Shown here piece by piece: positions 1 through 11,719 of a stretch of 64,000 nt of DNA (the first letter of the stretch is position 1; each line of letters opens with the position of its first letter). The stretch covers positions 19,933,424-19,997,423 of the forward strand of contig CM037870.1 in the NCBI GenBank assembly GCA_021292105.1. Direction: 5' to 3'. Both the position numbers and the translations under genes were made by a program. The notes under the pieces were generated by a model. That model was not told the DNA's origin and searched no databases. It saw only the letters and a list, made by a program, of their open reading frames with translations. The DNA is from Anadara kagoshimensis (Eukaryota; Mollusca; Bivalvia; Arcoida; Arcidae).

Positions 1-54
1 CTTTGATATTATTGAAAGAGTCTTGACCGTGACGTAAAACATCCTTGCTCCACC
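1..54 (+). mobile_element. SINE 3' tail (family C)
   Basis: The sequence runs CTTTGATATTATTGAAAGAG then TCTTGACCGTGACGTAAAAC. It matches the tails of the SINEs at 4440-4612, 9511-9720 and 10968-11207, so it is the truncated 3' end of a tRNA-derived SINE that begins before the window. Confidence 0.6.
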
Positions 55-445
55 CCACTTTTAGAGAAAAAGCTAAATACGGGTTTAAGAGCAAAGACCA
101 TCTTTCGAGCCAAAATCTACAAATTTTTGTACAAGGGTTTGTAAATCGTACAGTTATACATCAATACAATGATATATATACAATTGGTCTTTTTGTATGC
201 AAAATTATACCCGTCTTGTATATCTTTCAGCAGACATAGAAATTGATATATCAAGTTTAAAAAATAGAGAAAACATTGGTGATAATTAGTCTCCAGAAGT
301 AAAAAAGTGTAATTTGACACTCGTTGCGGAATTGACAAGAATCGAAATCCCGACGTTGGCATTATAATTGGTTTGGTATATTTTATTGTAGTCGCATAAA
401 TTAAACGAATTGATAAAAAGAAACATAAACCAGTTTAATTTCACA

Positions 446-476
446 GCACTAGACGACCGTTTCGCATCAGTAGTGC
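446..476 (-). ncRNA. Hammerhead ribozyme remnant lacking stem II
   Basis: On the minus strand the outer stem I (GCACTA and TAGTGC), the core CTGATG, the GAAAC box and the GTC cleavage triplet are all present, but the whole stem II hairpin is missing and CTGATG runs directly into CGAAAC. The flank at 477-600 matches the noncoding body of the other hammerhead copies (40659, 54932). It is probably not catalytic without stem II. Confidence 0.7.
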
Positions 477-605
477 TTGTACAAAAAATTTTCCAAAATA
501 TATCTTACCAAATTGGACCAACATTGTGGAGTAATTTTTGTACATATGTTGAAAAGATATCAAAAGGACCAAAATAAATTTTACAACACTTAGATAATAA
601 AATGA
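477..605 (-). mobile_element. Body fragment of the hammerhead-bearing repeat
   Basis: Motifs GTTGAAAAGATATC, AAAAGGACCAAAATA and ATTTTACCAA/ATTTTACAAC recur in the same order next to the hammerheads at 40659 and 54932. No coding capacity is visible. It is a partial unit of the same non-autonomous family. Confidence 0.6.
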
Positions 606-916
606 TGATAATACGTTAAACCCTGTAACATAACAAAAAAGTGACAACAAGCCTGTCATAAACGTTTTAGAAATAAAAATAGACAAGTACCTGAACTAAA
701 AAATGAGCTCATGATTAAGTGTCACAAAAATATAGGTCAAGATCTTTATCGTCTATATTTCCGGTTTGATTTGAGATGTTCAAAAACTACTTCCGGAATA
801 GTCAGTTGGCAAGAAGAGGATTTTTAAACGACATCATAAAGTGCCATTAAAATGGCAACCGGATCACGAACCTTTTACGGAACTGACAAATACCAATTGA
901 ATAAGAAAGTAGTGAA

Positions 917-1022
917 ATCAAAAACAAACATACTAATCCATGTCCGAATCAAAGCAAAAACTTTGGCACTGACAAGTCAGGTTAGACAAGTGACCTTCCA
1001 CCAGGGAAGTAAGGCCGAAAAA
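917..1022 (-). repeat. Family F fragment
   Basis: Reverse-complement orientation of the noncoding part of family F: AAACAAACATACTAATCC, then CAAAGCAAAAACTTTGGCAC, then CACCAGGGAAGT. It keeps the distal 105 bp and ends in the conserved hairpin around ACTTCC/GGAAGT. Confidence 0.75.
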
Positions 1023-1049
1023 GAAATATCGTTGTAACATGCAAACTCT

Positions 1050-2200
1050 TGTTTAACTATAAGCATGCGTTATAAGTCATATCTGTTTGATTTTCAAAGT
1101 TGTGAATATTTGCTTATTAATTTCAAGACTGACAAACTTCCTGGAATAGAACATAACTCTGTCTTGAAGTCTTAAGTAATAAAACAGAAATCATCCTTTT
1201 AACAGACTAGTAAATTTGTAATATCCGTGTGTTAAAATCTCATGTAGGATTTTAAACGTATCATTAATGTATCTTAACATTCAGTTGTCACGCTTTCTAA
1301 ACGTACATAATCTGCTACATTAAAGCCGTATAAATGCTAGTTCCAATCTCAATAACAATATATTCCAGACGTTCATTAACCAAACACGTTGTTGAAGAGG
1401 ACGATATGTTTCTCAAATTGTGGAAGTGAAACAAATAGTTCCGAAAAGATAAAGTGCAAAATGCCCCGACATCTTTATTTCTAAAATGGTGGTAGTCAGT
1501 GCAAGAGTTCCGGAAATTTAAAGTGCGAAATGCTCCGACGTCGTTTTGCTATAAATTTATTGAAACCTTAATGGAATCCAAACGTTAAGGTCCAGTCCCT
1601 TCTAAAGATCCTTATAGAATATGTAATACAATACAGTAAGACCGGGTGTCTCGGAAAGCAAAATCGAAAGTGACAGATGAAAAACTTAAAAAAAGTTGGT
1701 ATAGACCATTTGCCAGTTCCATGAAAGATTCAATGCCCGGTACGATTTTTTCTGGTTCTCTATGGCGTCACAAGAGAAAACCCCGTGTTTGACAAGCAGT
1801 TATTATTGAAGTAGGTTTTGTCTGGTCTGCCGCTTACGACAAAGATCATGTGACCGGCCCCACAGGAAAATTGGGAAATCCAATATTGATAATACTGAGA
1901 ATGCATTACAATTGAACTGAAGCACATTTGTGTTAATCTTTTGATTAAATTAATCAAGCTTAAAAAAACTGAGGTTTGTCCTTTGATGTTCATGAGATAT
2001 GTGATTTCATTTCGTATTAGTAATAAATCGGGTTGTAAATCATTTACTAAGTAAAACCGTGGTTAGGAATATAAGTAATGCTATCTATAAATAACCTTAC
2101 AAATCTATTTAATACACTACTGTCACATGTTACATAATGTATTAGAAATGATCGATGAAAAAGCTAACCTTTCGATTAGGTAGTCTTAATTTTGTTCAGG
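1050..2200. other. No gene seen; short imperfect duplication at 1439-1560
   Basis: AT-rich with stops in all frames. The only structure noticed is a ~68 bp two-copy repeat: 'AGTTCCGAAAAGATAAAGTG' near 1438 recurs as 'AGTTCCGGAAATTTAAAGTG' near 1506, each followed by an AAATGC(C/T)CCGAC block. Confidence 0.45.
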
Positions 2201-2274
2201 TACCAGGTGTAGCTAGCTTGGCTAGGCGATTACTCTTTCGGAGCACCCGATCTCAATTCTTTGGTGGAAATCTA
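2201..2274 (+). repeat. Family F fragment
   Basis: Contains GGTGTAGCTAGC, then TTTCGGAGCACCCG, then TTGGTGGAAAT. These match the GGAGCACC hairpin and the GGTGGAAGT hairpin blocks of the fuller copy at 47349-47695. It is truncated at both ends. Confidence 0.7.
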
Positions 2275-2372
2275 ATTAACATATCGCTGACCACGCCCAC
2301 AATGTTCCGACAAAGAGTCGACATCTTGAATTACACGCAAAAAGAATAAAAACTGGGCCTAAATTGTGCCGT

Positions 2373-2485
2373 TTAATGACGTCACTGACACTAGAACGAC
2401 ATTTGTTGCCGTGACGCTGCTTTGGTACCGTAATGGCGGCCAGTGTCGGAACATTGTGGGCGTGGCCGGCGATACGTCAATTGTT
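2373..2485. promoter_or_regulatory. CpG-dense patch with CRE-, YY1- and GC-box-like sites
   Basis: About eleven CpGs lie in ~110 bp, far denser than the surrounding AT-rich DNA. The patch holds TGACGTCA (CRE), ATGGCGGCC (YY1-like) and GGGCGTGG (KLF/GC-box-like). A further CCATTTTGG lies at about 2643. This suggests a promoter or an enhancer-like element, but no first exon or gene is recognisable downstream. Confidence 0.3.
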
Positions 2486-2789
2486 TTACATACTTTGCCT
2501 TGTTTCACATTCTTTTCTTATTGTTGTTAGGTTAGTGATTTGTACATGGCTTGGCATCTTTGTTGTCCCATGATAGTACTTTCATGCGTTTAAAACCACT
2601 ATCTTCAGCAGAAAGTTCCGAAAACCTTTTATTTACGGTCGCCATTTTGGTTGGTGTTTACTTTGGAGACAGGGGATGTAACTTTAACACACTCGGTATG
2701 AGCCTACTTTTGCCCGTGCGGCTATTGACGGACTGGCACTGGGTTGAACATGTGATTCAATCTAGACAATCACTTGAATAGATTTTAGT

Positions 2790-4185
2790 CAGAGGTAGGG
2801 TAATTAAATTCATTTTTACGAAAGTAAAAAGAATCTAATATTTCAAACTATTGCTATTACAATCTCAGTTGTAGAAATATATATGTTGGTACCATCACGG
2901 CGAGGATATTTATTAAAAGCTGATTTCAATTACGTCTGTAATATCGCTTATTAATCTGGATGAATGGTGTTTACGGGAAATCTTAATAGTTTGTGAAATA
3001 TCCTTTTAATCAGACGATGTCCAAGAGTCCAGAGATCAGTTTGCGTGCTAAGAAGTCGATGTTTTTGTAAGAATCGTGATTGATCACACCTTGATGTATA
3101 TCAAGATAAGTATATGACAGATGTAAAATGTTAAATCCCGCTGTCTGTCCATCTTAAAGGAAATTGAACCAGGGTCCCTTAAATGTAAATAATTATAGCT
3201 TATATCCTTGTCTGTCGATAGTGTCACATTTCATATATGTTTTATATAAGATCGGGCAATAAGCAGCAAATGAACTTCAGACCTTTCGATTTTTAGTAAC
3301 AAAAATATATGTCATCATCTCTGGGACAACAATTTTCCGTTTTTCATTAATATATATTCAATTACTTTATTAAACGGTTGTCTCCAGAAAAAATTCAGAC
3401 CTTTGAACTTTTAATATATTCAACCCTTAATATAAAGTGCTAGGGTTTTCGTCAATTGAGGTGAAGAAAATTATATGCCATATTTTGGACCCACTCCTCG
3501 TCTTAAGCCAGAAATTTTACATTCAATGGTCACATCAAGAATTTATCTTGTCTTGTTTTTCTTCTTCATTTATTGGAATTGTGTTTCTTTTGCATCGGCT
3601 TTCGCAAGAACCTGTTGCTTTAAGCTGCAAAATGTGTTTTTCTATTTTATAGTTCCCCTATAACTTTTACACTTAAAATCGCATACATATAATTTATAAT
3701 ATCCTTCAAAAGTATCTCTCGTTAACCCCCTAAGGTTATTACAGCAGAGCAATAAATGCGCTTGCAGCATTATCTTTGAGATGGAGATGATTTATATATA
3801 AAATGTGAAATCTATTAGAACATGTAACGGAGACTTGATAAATTACGAAAATTCATAAACATGCTTTATTTGAACAATTTTCTGGAGTCTCTGGTGATGT
3901 AGTTTTAGACTAGTACGTCAATTTTGATCAACCTTACATTAGCCAGTAAGATATATTTCGGTAAAAAACAAGAATCCCTTATTTCTATAATGATAAATCA
4001 TTTGTTCTGTTCTGGAATGGAGACTGCACTTTTCAAATATAACAGTGAAGATTAATCTTTGTCTATTAGCAAAGCAATTAGTTTCGTTCTACACGCTCAT
4101 AACAAATGTTTAAAATTTCATTCTAGCATTTAAATGGTACTTTGTCAAAATACTTTTGACATATATAATTATTATAATTATTAGT
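2790..4185. other. No gene seen
   Basis: AT-rich noncoding DNA. A weak two-copy repeat with a spacing of ~118 bp is marked by CAGACCTTTCGATTTTTA (3279) and CAGACCTTTGAACTTTTA (3397). The short frames at 3437-3663 show no recognisable domain. Confidence 0.4.
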
Positions 4186-4439
4186 ATATAGGAATCACTA
4201 TGTCTGTCCATCCGTGTTAAATCGTGCCCGGGCCATATCTCATATCTGTTTTGGACGATGGTCATACAACTTCACATAAATAATATCCATGGTCTAAAGG
4301 TGTGACCAAGGTCATATCGTAAAGGTCAAGGTCACGGGAAAACATTAAATGTTGGGGCGGGGGCATTTGGCTCTCAATAGACAGTTCTAGTTATATTTGT
4401 GCACATATGCTCCCCTATTAACCTGTATATTGCATTTGG

Positions 4440-4612
4440 GAAATCAGTCAACTAATTAACTAAAGAGCAAGTTTATGGCATAGGTTCCAACCTTCTCAGG
4501 GCAAGTTCTAATGTTTTCACTTTTCGAAGGTTCGGACTTGGGTTTCCTCCAACATCCCTTAACAAGACGCTTTGATATAAGTTGAAATATCTTGGCTGAG
4601 GCGTAAAACAAC
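4440..4612 (+). mobile_element. SINE fragment (family C)
   Basis: The body 'TTCGGACTTGGGTTTCCTCC' and the end 'ATATCTTGGCTGAGGCGTAA' followed by AACAACC match the SINE at 9511-9720. The tRNA-like head is not recognisable, so this is a 5'-truncated copy. Confidence 0.55.
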
Positions 4613-5427
4613 CTTATTCTGAAGGTAAAATGAAATGGAGCTTTACGCTAAGTTATTTTTACGCTTCTAACGAAGCGGTTACACCTTTGATGATGAAAGA
4701 AAACAAAAACAGTTTACTTACAAGGAGAATGCGACCATCTTTGAGAATCGACCCGAAATAACGAATGTCTGTGTGGATTTCACATTTTCCCGGCCAAATG
4801 GATTCTGAGTCGTATGATTACCCTTAACATCGCTCTTTCACCGTGGACCTATTGATTTGATGAAGTACGCGCAAAATTCTAATTGACGAAATTGCAAAGA
4901 CCGCGTTAATGAGCTTTTAAAATAAAACAAGAGATTGCTCGGTTTGGAAACAAGAAAAACAATTCACTGTAAGTTTTAATATCTTCTCAACATTTTAAAT
5001 AAATACGGAATGACCTATAACAAGATACCAAGTTTAACTTAACTATTAATTTATGTTTCCATAGTAACTTAGATGCAACTGAGAATCAAATGTGCTTTAT
5101 TCATTTAATTATTGTCATAACAAATTAAAATATTTTTATTAGACTATCGGTATATTAAACAGCACCTTGGCTTCTTATATTATCTTTATCGTTATCCAAT
5201 ATCAAGATACATTATAAATATATATATTGGGTCTTAATACCATTATATTTTAGGTCAATAACACTGCTCTACTTATTTTTATCCGTTTCAATTAAAATAT
5301 ACTATGGTTTCTATGAAATTTAATTAGCTTTATCAAATAAAGCATTATGGAGAACTGTTATCATCTCCTTTCCGTGATATTGGTTTTATTTCTTTCGACT
5401 ATACAAATTATCTATAGAAACTTTTTT

Positions 5428-5664
5428 ATACCCCCCTTTCACCGCGCTTAAAAAGTGGGGGGTATATAGTGATAGGGGTGTCCTTCCGTTACACCTTAGG
5501 GTACCTATCTCTTATCCGCAACTCCTCCTAACCCCTTCAATGAATTTTCATGAAACTTTTACACAATCTTTGTGATATAATGTAGATGTGCACCTTCTAT
5601 TTCAAAATTTGATCCTATGGATTTTTGGGAGCGGGGGGTATTTTTTGTGAGCTTGTGGCTCACA
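5428..5664 (+). repeat. Invertebrate 'ATACCCCC / GGGGGGTATAT' repeat
   Basis: It begins TATACCCCCC and has an early complementary block, AAGTGGGGGGTATATAG, so the 5' end folds back on itself. It ends near GGGGGGTATTTTTTGTGAG. The body includes TTCATGAAACTTTTACACA, a type of segment common in mollusc repeats. No ORF is present. Related G/C-rich elements lie at 50990-51120 and 62890-63140. Confidence 0.5.
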
Positions 5665-6765
5665 GTTTTTCTAGTTTCATTATAGGATAGTTTCATTTTA
5701 AATTCTATTTTAAAATGAAAAAAAATCTTCAGGTCGTCACTGAGTACATTTCTTATTTCAACTGTTTACTTTCTCAACATTTGAAAGGTATTTTTTGTGT
5801 CTGTTTAAAAGTTTGTATAAGAGTTTTTGTGATATCACAATCGTAAAATCTTACCTAATTGCTGAATGAAGATAAGTCTATTAACTGCAACAACAAATCA
5901 AACACAAGCATCTGCTTTAAAATGATGAAAATCATAACAAAACCAAACCTATAAGAACATCCATAGCCGCTATCTTTCTTAAACGAAAATACAGTTATTG
6001 ATGCTTTTCATCGACATGACTGCATTACCTTATCAAAACATTTTTTTGCTGAAAAAACACAGCACTTCTTGCATAATAAACACAAGTGTCAACTTGAAGG
6101 GGTTCACATGTTCATCAAAGATATGATATAAAATTGGCATTTCCCTTAAACTCACAGTTCCATCACGTGTATACAACACGATTTTAAGACAAGATACAAT
6201 CAAGCACTCCTCCTTCCCTTTCAGACAGAATTCTGCTATTCATTTTTTAAGTTATTGAAGCGTTCATAGTGTTAAATGTTCTAAAACAGACTTGCTCAGA
6301 TATAAACCAGCGGTAAACAAGAATTATTGATCTTGATTACGCTAAGGACAACATAATTCATGTTATAAACAACAAGAAACCTTCTAAAACTTTTATATGA
6401 CACAGCAGAAAAAGCCATCTGCTCGCCAAATCGAGCAGATAACTTAAATAGTGGAACCAAAAGTGTAATGTAATGTATTTTTATATCTTGCCCAAGGGAG
6501 GCTATCGAAAAAAGACAACATGACATTTAGAAAATTGCAAATGGCGACTAAATGTGAATATGCGTAAATCCAATGTATTTTACGTAATGATGTAAAAATA
6601 GTTTCCGTTTCAGTTTATTTGAAAAATGAACACCACTTATTTTGCGACTGCTCTACTATTTTGCAATCTTAAAGGGCAATACTGTTCATGAATACTTTTA
6701 TATAACATAATTCAAAAAGTAAAACTTACATCAGAAATCTTGTTTAGATTTCGGATTAAAGTGGA
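5665..6765. other. No gene seen
   Basis: AT-rich unique-looking DNA, with stops throughout all frames and no repeat recognised. Confidence 0.4.
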
Positions 6766-6769
6766 GTAA

Positions 6770-6960
6770 CGTTGTTTGAAGACCCAGTCAAGATATTTTC
6801 ATTTATATCGAGACGGTCAACTCAAGAATGATTAAGAAAACCAGACTGCCGAAAAAACAACCTTACTCGACAGCAAAATTAAAACTAAAATCAAAACTTA
6901 ATTATCACAAGAGGATTTGTTCGGAGGTTGGGGAACTGAGGCTCCCTCAAGGTTTAGGGT
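6770..6960 (-). mobile_element. SINE, minus orientation (family C)
   Basis: Read on the minus strand, it contains GACCGTCTCGATATAAATGA followed by ATATCTTGACTGGG. This is the same end as the SINE at 10968-11207 (GACCGCCTCGATATAAGTGA). The head is degraded. Confidence 0.6.
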
Positions 6961-7610
6961 TGCCATTAAACAAGTCATTCACGTCGTAACTCCTAACATA
7001 TCTTCTTTGACATTTGGCGTAACGTGCACTGATGAATAAAAAACGGTGTCAAGATGATTTATTTTGAGTAAATTAGAGGTGTCCAATCTATCTAAAAACT
7101 GATTAAGACAAGAGATGAGAAGTTTAGAAGTTCAACAAAACATTGGACATGTTGGCGTATTGCATGTGATGGTTTATCTTCTTTTAAATTTTGTTCATAG
7201 TCATTTTATCAATTTTTACAGGTCTGAATAATGTAAATTAGCACCATCTTGTTAACTTCGCGTTTCTTTATCCGTGTCATGAAATTACCAATGCCAAGGG
7301 ATTTGAAAAACAAATTATCTACATCAATACTATTTGTAATTCAATTTTTAGGGATAACAAGAAAAAATAATATAGAATCCAATCATTATTTATAAACGTA
7401 TAATGTTGAAATTAAAATCCCAATTAATCTAGGTTTTAATACCACTTGCGAGTACATTACTAGTATATAGTCATAAGATTTGATTTCACTTCCGCGTTTA
7501 GCTGAGTTGTCATTTACATGATGCGCTATTTTATTTAATTAAATACAAATGAATTTTCCCTTGCCAAAGACCGGTGGAATGTTTATTGATATATGACCAA
7601 ATAAAGCTTT

Positions 7611-7990
7611 TGGCAAACACAAACATACCGGTCAATGTTCAAATCGCGATTCCATTGCAAAGATAAAGTTTGAAAACTGAAAAATTAAGTTAAACACGTG
7701 AACTTCACTGGGCAAGATAGACCGGTCGGTATGGAAGGATAAACACCACTGTCCAGCTAGCTACCCCCCACCATGTGTGTAATCAAAATCAAGAATAAAG
7801 GGAACATGGAACTATGGGACGTCAAATAAATCCAAGGTAATTTGGAAACAAACTCATTGTACTGATCATCAATAATGTGATGACGCCCATAAAACTGTTT
7901 GAGTGCATTAATATAAGCATAGGCTTGCAATTCAATTAACTTCCATGTTGACCTTAATACAAGGACTGAAGTACTAACCGTTAGTACCAT
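7611..7990 (-). pseudogene. Family F copy with ORF tail, frameshifted
   Basis: One of the longest family F copies. On the minus strand the peptide contains YINALKQFYGRHHIIDD and FVSK, aligned with the coding ends at 42381 and 47349. A one-base frameshift after FVSKL restores to LDLFDVP and a stop at the family position. Downstream, the conserved noncoding part runs to 7611, ending in the GTTTGTG block. The product is unknown; I do not recognise the domain. Confidence 0.7.
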
Positions 7991-8164
7991 TAATCAAACG
8001 ATACAATAGATGGCTTTTAAAGAAAGTAGTTCAAGATCCAATTTCCTTCTTTTTAAGAGCATTACGTCAAACCAATATACTTTTTTCCTTCTTTTAAAGA
8101 CCACTCCGTCAAACCAATATAATTTACAATGAATTAAAATTGTGATATAACATTGTAAAAACTC

Positions 8165-8182
8165 AAATATATATATATATAT
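8165..8182. repeat. (AT)n microsatellite
   Basis: An uninterrupted AT dinucleotide run of about nine units. Confidence 0.9.
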
Positions 8183-8618
8183 GGTTTTCCAACAATTATT
8201 CTCGAGTTACAATGATCGTAATTAGTTTGCTGTATACGGTTTCAAATGAGTTTAAACGAATGTTTGACTTAAAAATCAGAAAACAGATATTAAAGCGCGG
8301 TAAACAAAAACAGTCCTTTTGTGAACATAACAACAACATAATCACATGTAGATCTTTGTCTTTGAACAGTTTATATGACTGCGTCTTGAAATTTATGTCT
8401 TTTTCTGTGTTATTTGGGTCATGCCTTACTTAATGTGCTACGTCAGTAGTCTTTTAGGGCTTTTTTGCCCTGATTAGGTAACCAGTCCCTATACGCGACG
8501 ATATAACGTTCCTTAAACCTTGGGTTCAAATCTTAGCTACGGATACTATGGCCGTTATCACAAAAAGTATGATGTCCCTGTGTTTAAAATCATCCTGAAT
8601 AAATGTGTTGTCCTTAAT

Positions 8619-8745
8619 TCCATGTTCCTTCAATTTCGTATTTAATTTTGATTTCACGCGTCGCACCTGTAGCTTGTTAGTGAGGAGGTGTTTACCTTTC
8701 CGGAGCACCCAACCTTACGTTTGCGTGTTTCATTTTGGCAGTTTT
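8619..8745 (+). repeat. Family F fragment
   Basis: TCCATGTTCCTTC, then TTTTGATTTCACGCGTCGCA, then GTGAGGAGGTGTTTACCTTT, then CCGGAGCACCC. This is the middle of family F, aligned with 47485-47590, and it diverges after the GGAGCACC hairpin. Confidence 0.7.
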
Positions 8746-8929
8746 GCCTTGTTTTTGCAAGCAAGTTCGCTCGCACTAAAATTTGCTCTTTTGCACCGGA
8801 ACTCGTTGTCCGTACAACAATTTTCGATGTTATATTGTAATCAACTTGATCGAGGTTAATAAACAGACTTGTAGCAGGAATAACACAACGGTAGTGTCAG
8901 ATAGACATTCACGATATGGCGTCTGATTC

Positions 8930-9020
8930 TACCGGTTTTGATGCCGTGTTTTACTTAAATGGGAATTACTATCTTACCAGTTTTGATGTTGTGTTTCACT
9001 AAATGGATATGACTGTCTAC
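8930..9020. repeat. Two-copy ~45 bp tandem repeat
   Basis: CTACCGGTTTTGATGCCGTG (8929) recurs as CTTACCAGTTTTGATGTTGTG with the same continuation TTT(T/C)ACT.AAATGG. No coding frame. Confidence 0.55.
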
Positions 9021-9133
9021 ATATAAGAGGGTTATTATCTTAAACTACCGATAGAATTCTAGGTTGTGTTTGTAAAAGAAACTCGATAAAGATACTGATG
9101 CGATTGTGAACAATGTAATTGTCATCAACAGTT

Positions 9134-9217
9134 GCTTAGGATATTGATGAGATAAGATGTCGCTTATGGCATTAATGAGATAAGACGACGCTTAGAACAT
9201 TGATGAGATATGATATT
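9134..9217. repeat. 28-bp tandem repeat, three copies
   Basis: CTTAGGATATTGATGAGATA, CTTATGGCATTAATGAGATA and CTTAGAACATTGATGAGATA follow each other at 28-bp spacing. More divergent units may continue to 9360. Confidence 0.75.
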
Positions 9218-9510
9218 GTCATCGATGTCCGTTGAAGACAGTAATAGATTATGATCATTTTGAATGATGTTTGTTTGTGTAACGTATTTAAGATTTCTGG
9301 CTGCTTAAGATACTGAAAACATATGATGGAGAATAATGGCCGCTTAAATCATTAAACTACATTGATGTTTCATGATAGGGTTTCGTCATATGTAATTGAA
9401 TTATCTTAATATAATAATCGACATGAAGAAGAGTTGAATAATAGTGTTTTAAAACCCAAATAAAATTCTTCACATATCGAGAAATAGTATTTTGAATGTA
9501 TAAATTATTT

Positions 9511-9720
9511 ATTGGTGCCAAGGTGGTCGATCGTCTACGGATTACAGCACCTCCCACTGCCTAGGATCGAATCCCTCTCGGAACAGATACTTAAAATGTT
9601 TGTCAGTTCGCTTGTCGGAAGTCAATGGTCTTTTCGAGGAAATCCGGTTTCCTCAACCGTAACTGAACTGGCACTTTCTAATGTATGAAAAAATCTTGAC
9701 TAGGCGTAAAACCATTTAAA
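9511..9720 (+). mobile_element. SINE (family C), nearly complete
   Basis: The tRNA-like head contains GGTGGTCGATCGTCTACGG and a B-box-like GGATCGAATCCC. The body is 'TGTCAGTTCGCTTGTCGGAA' then TCCGGTTTCCTCAACC, and the tail AATCTTGACTAGGCGTAAAA. The order head, body, tail matches bivalve tRNA-derived SINEs. It is non-coding and would be transcribed by RNA polymerase III if intact. Confidence 0.65.
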
Positions 9721-9844
9721 AATCATTGATCTAACTATATTTCGCACATGCTGCAGTTTAGCATAAACATACCTATCAATATGTCCATCTTTGAAGTCAA
9801 GTCTGAATACTAATTGTGTTACAGTTTTCTCGGCTAGATTATTG

Positions 9845-10205
9845 CACATTAAGTCAGCTGATAAATAGACTTATGGTCTTTGCCAACTGCTCTTTGGGTT
9901 AATGTAAACTATTGACGAGAATGAATGTCATTGTGTTATTGTGTAAAAGAATATGTCTAAAGGTTGTTGTCCATTAAATTGGTCCGTAAAGATCGTTTTT
10001 AATTGCTCCGTAGATTATTGCTAACTGCTCTGGAAAATTAATGTCATTATGTAAAAGAATATGTATAAGGAGGTTTTTGACCAGTAATATGGTCAGTTAA
10101 TCTGTTATCTGCTATTTACTCTATCTGGGTCAAGCGTTAACGACTTTCTCGAATGAATATCATTATGTAAAAGAGCATGTCTTAAGGGTGTTGAACAGTA
10201 ATTTG
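9845..10205. repeat. ~116-bp diverged tandem repeat, three copies
   Basis: The block AATGTCATTGTGTTATTGTG/TAAAAGAATATGTCTAA recurs near 9920, 10036 and 10152 (AATATCATTATGTAAAAGAG). Each copy is followed by a (T)GTTG/TTTGA.CAGTAAT stretch. Copies differ by many substitutions, so the array is old. Confidence 0.65.
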
Positions 10206-10671
10206 TAATCTAGAACGACCTAAATTGTCAATAATAGCTTCCTTATCCTAATTCCAATGTAATTTTTCTACAAACGTATGTCACTTCCGAAGGACGAAAA
10301 CACGAAAAATATTTGCCATTTTGTTATGATCTAAATAAGAAAGAAATAATTGTTATTGACAACCAATCTGGGTCAACACGCAGAGGGTGAATGCATAATT
10401 GACTTACGACTTGGAAAAATACGGTTTTTCATTTTTTTTTACTTTAATTGAGAGATTATTGATTGTAAGTTTTTTTAAGTTAAAGAGATATACGATCCTA
10501 GAGTCCAAGATACAGTCAAACCTGCCTATAAAAGCCATCAAATAGAAACAGTAAAGGTCTTAATGGCAAAGTGGTTATTATATATATATACAGGTTCAAA
10601 TGACACGAATAAAGAACAATTGGGGTAAAATTTGAGTATCTTTTAAAGGGATTTGGCCTTTATATAGTCAA

Positions 10672-10880
10672 AAATAAAAAACAAACATACTAATCCATGT
10701 CCGAATCACAATCCAGAAGCAAAGCAAAAACTTTGGAACTGACAATTTAGGTTAGACACGTGAACTTTCACCAGGGAAGTGAGGTCGGGTGCTCCGAAAG
10801 TATAAGCACCTCCTGTTTAGCTAGCTACACCCGCCACGTGTGTAATAAAAATTGTGTGAAAGGAACATGGATAGATGTGA
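10672..10880 (-). repeat. Family F noncoding part, near-complete
   Basis: In reverse complement it gives ACACACGTGGCGGGTGTAGC, TAGCTAAACAGGAGGTGCTT, the GGAGCACC hairpin, the GGGAAGT/ACTTCCC hairpin and ends at GGATTAGTATGTTTGTTTTT. The coding end is missing. Confidence 0.8.
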
Positions 10881-10967
10881 CTTTTAAGGCGGGTTTGATT
10901 AATATCCTACGAATGTTTCACCACCAATGGACATTTTCGAGTGGACTCCCCGCTCTTAAAATCAGGG

Positions 10968-11207
10968 TATCTTCTGTGGCTGATCATGAGTGGTCTAATA
11001 CGAGTGCTTACGGATCATATTCCGTCTAACATTCTAGGATGGAATCTCACTCGGAAATAATAGTGTGAGAATTTTTATATGTTCGCTTACCGAAGGTATG
11101 TTGTTTTTTTCAGGGCATTGCAGTTTATAATTCCTCAACCATCCCAGAGCTGACCGCCTCGATATAAGTGAATTAACCTTGACTGGAAGGTTTAATGCCA
11201 TTTAACC
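10968..11207 (+). mobile_element. SINE (family C)
   Basis: A head-like segment with GGATGGAATCTCACTCGG (a degenerate B-box) is followed by TATGTTCGCTTACCGAAGGT, CAACCATCCCAGAGCTGACC and the tail CCTTGACTGGAAGGTTTAAT. It lies close downstream of a family F fragment. Confidence 0.6.
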
Positions 11208-11674
11208 CATCATCCAACCTCTAAAACATCAGATTTTAAAACTGGGGTGTATATGGATACATAAACACCTACCCGAGATATTAGTGTACCCGATGAATGT
11301 CCAAAGTCAGGACATTTATAGTAAGTGGCCCTTGGTGTCTTGTTTCAAAAGTTGTTTTGTAATGGCATATTCCTTATTTCTATTGTTCTCAAATCAATCT
11401 TTAAATTAAAGGGAAACTATGAATAATCTTAATGTTTATATTCTACTGAAAGCTTAATTTAATTGTGTGTATTAATGCCCTGTTGTATAAAGATGCATAG
11501 GAAACTGGTTAATATTGGAGTTCAACTCTTGTTCCAAAATCCTGATTTGTAAAATTTGTTTCTAAATGTTATTCAATAAATTTGATCCTCTAAAAAAATT
11601 GTTTAAACTAAAACAGAACGTGAAAAAATTCGTTAAATTAATTTATTTATGTTTAATTATTCCACTTTATTAGT

Positions 11675-11717
<43 letters not shown>

Positions 11718-11719
11718 TT
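11675..11719. repeat. (TTTA)n microsatellite
   Basis: About eleven perfect TTTA units. Confidence 0.95.

Noticed and set aside
2551..2781. 76-codon frame downstream of the CpG-dense patch
   Set aside because: It starts at a TTG and has no recognisable domain. A nearby real ATG (2546) opens a different frame. Insufficient support for a gene.
9134..9217. Repeated TTGATGAGATAA read as a ribozyme or CRISPR-like array
   Set aside because: The units are contiguous without spacers and lack ribozyme partners, and the genome is eukaryotic; it is a simple 28-bp minisatellite.
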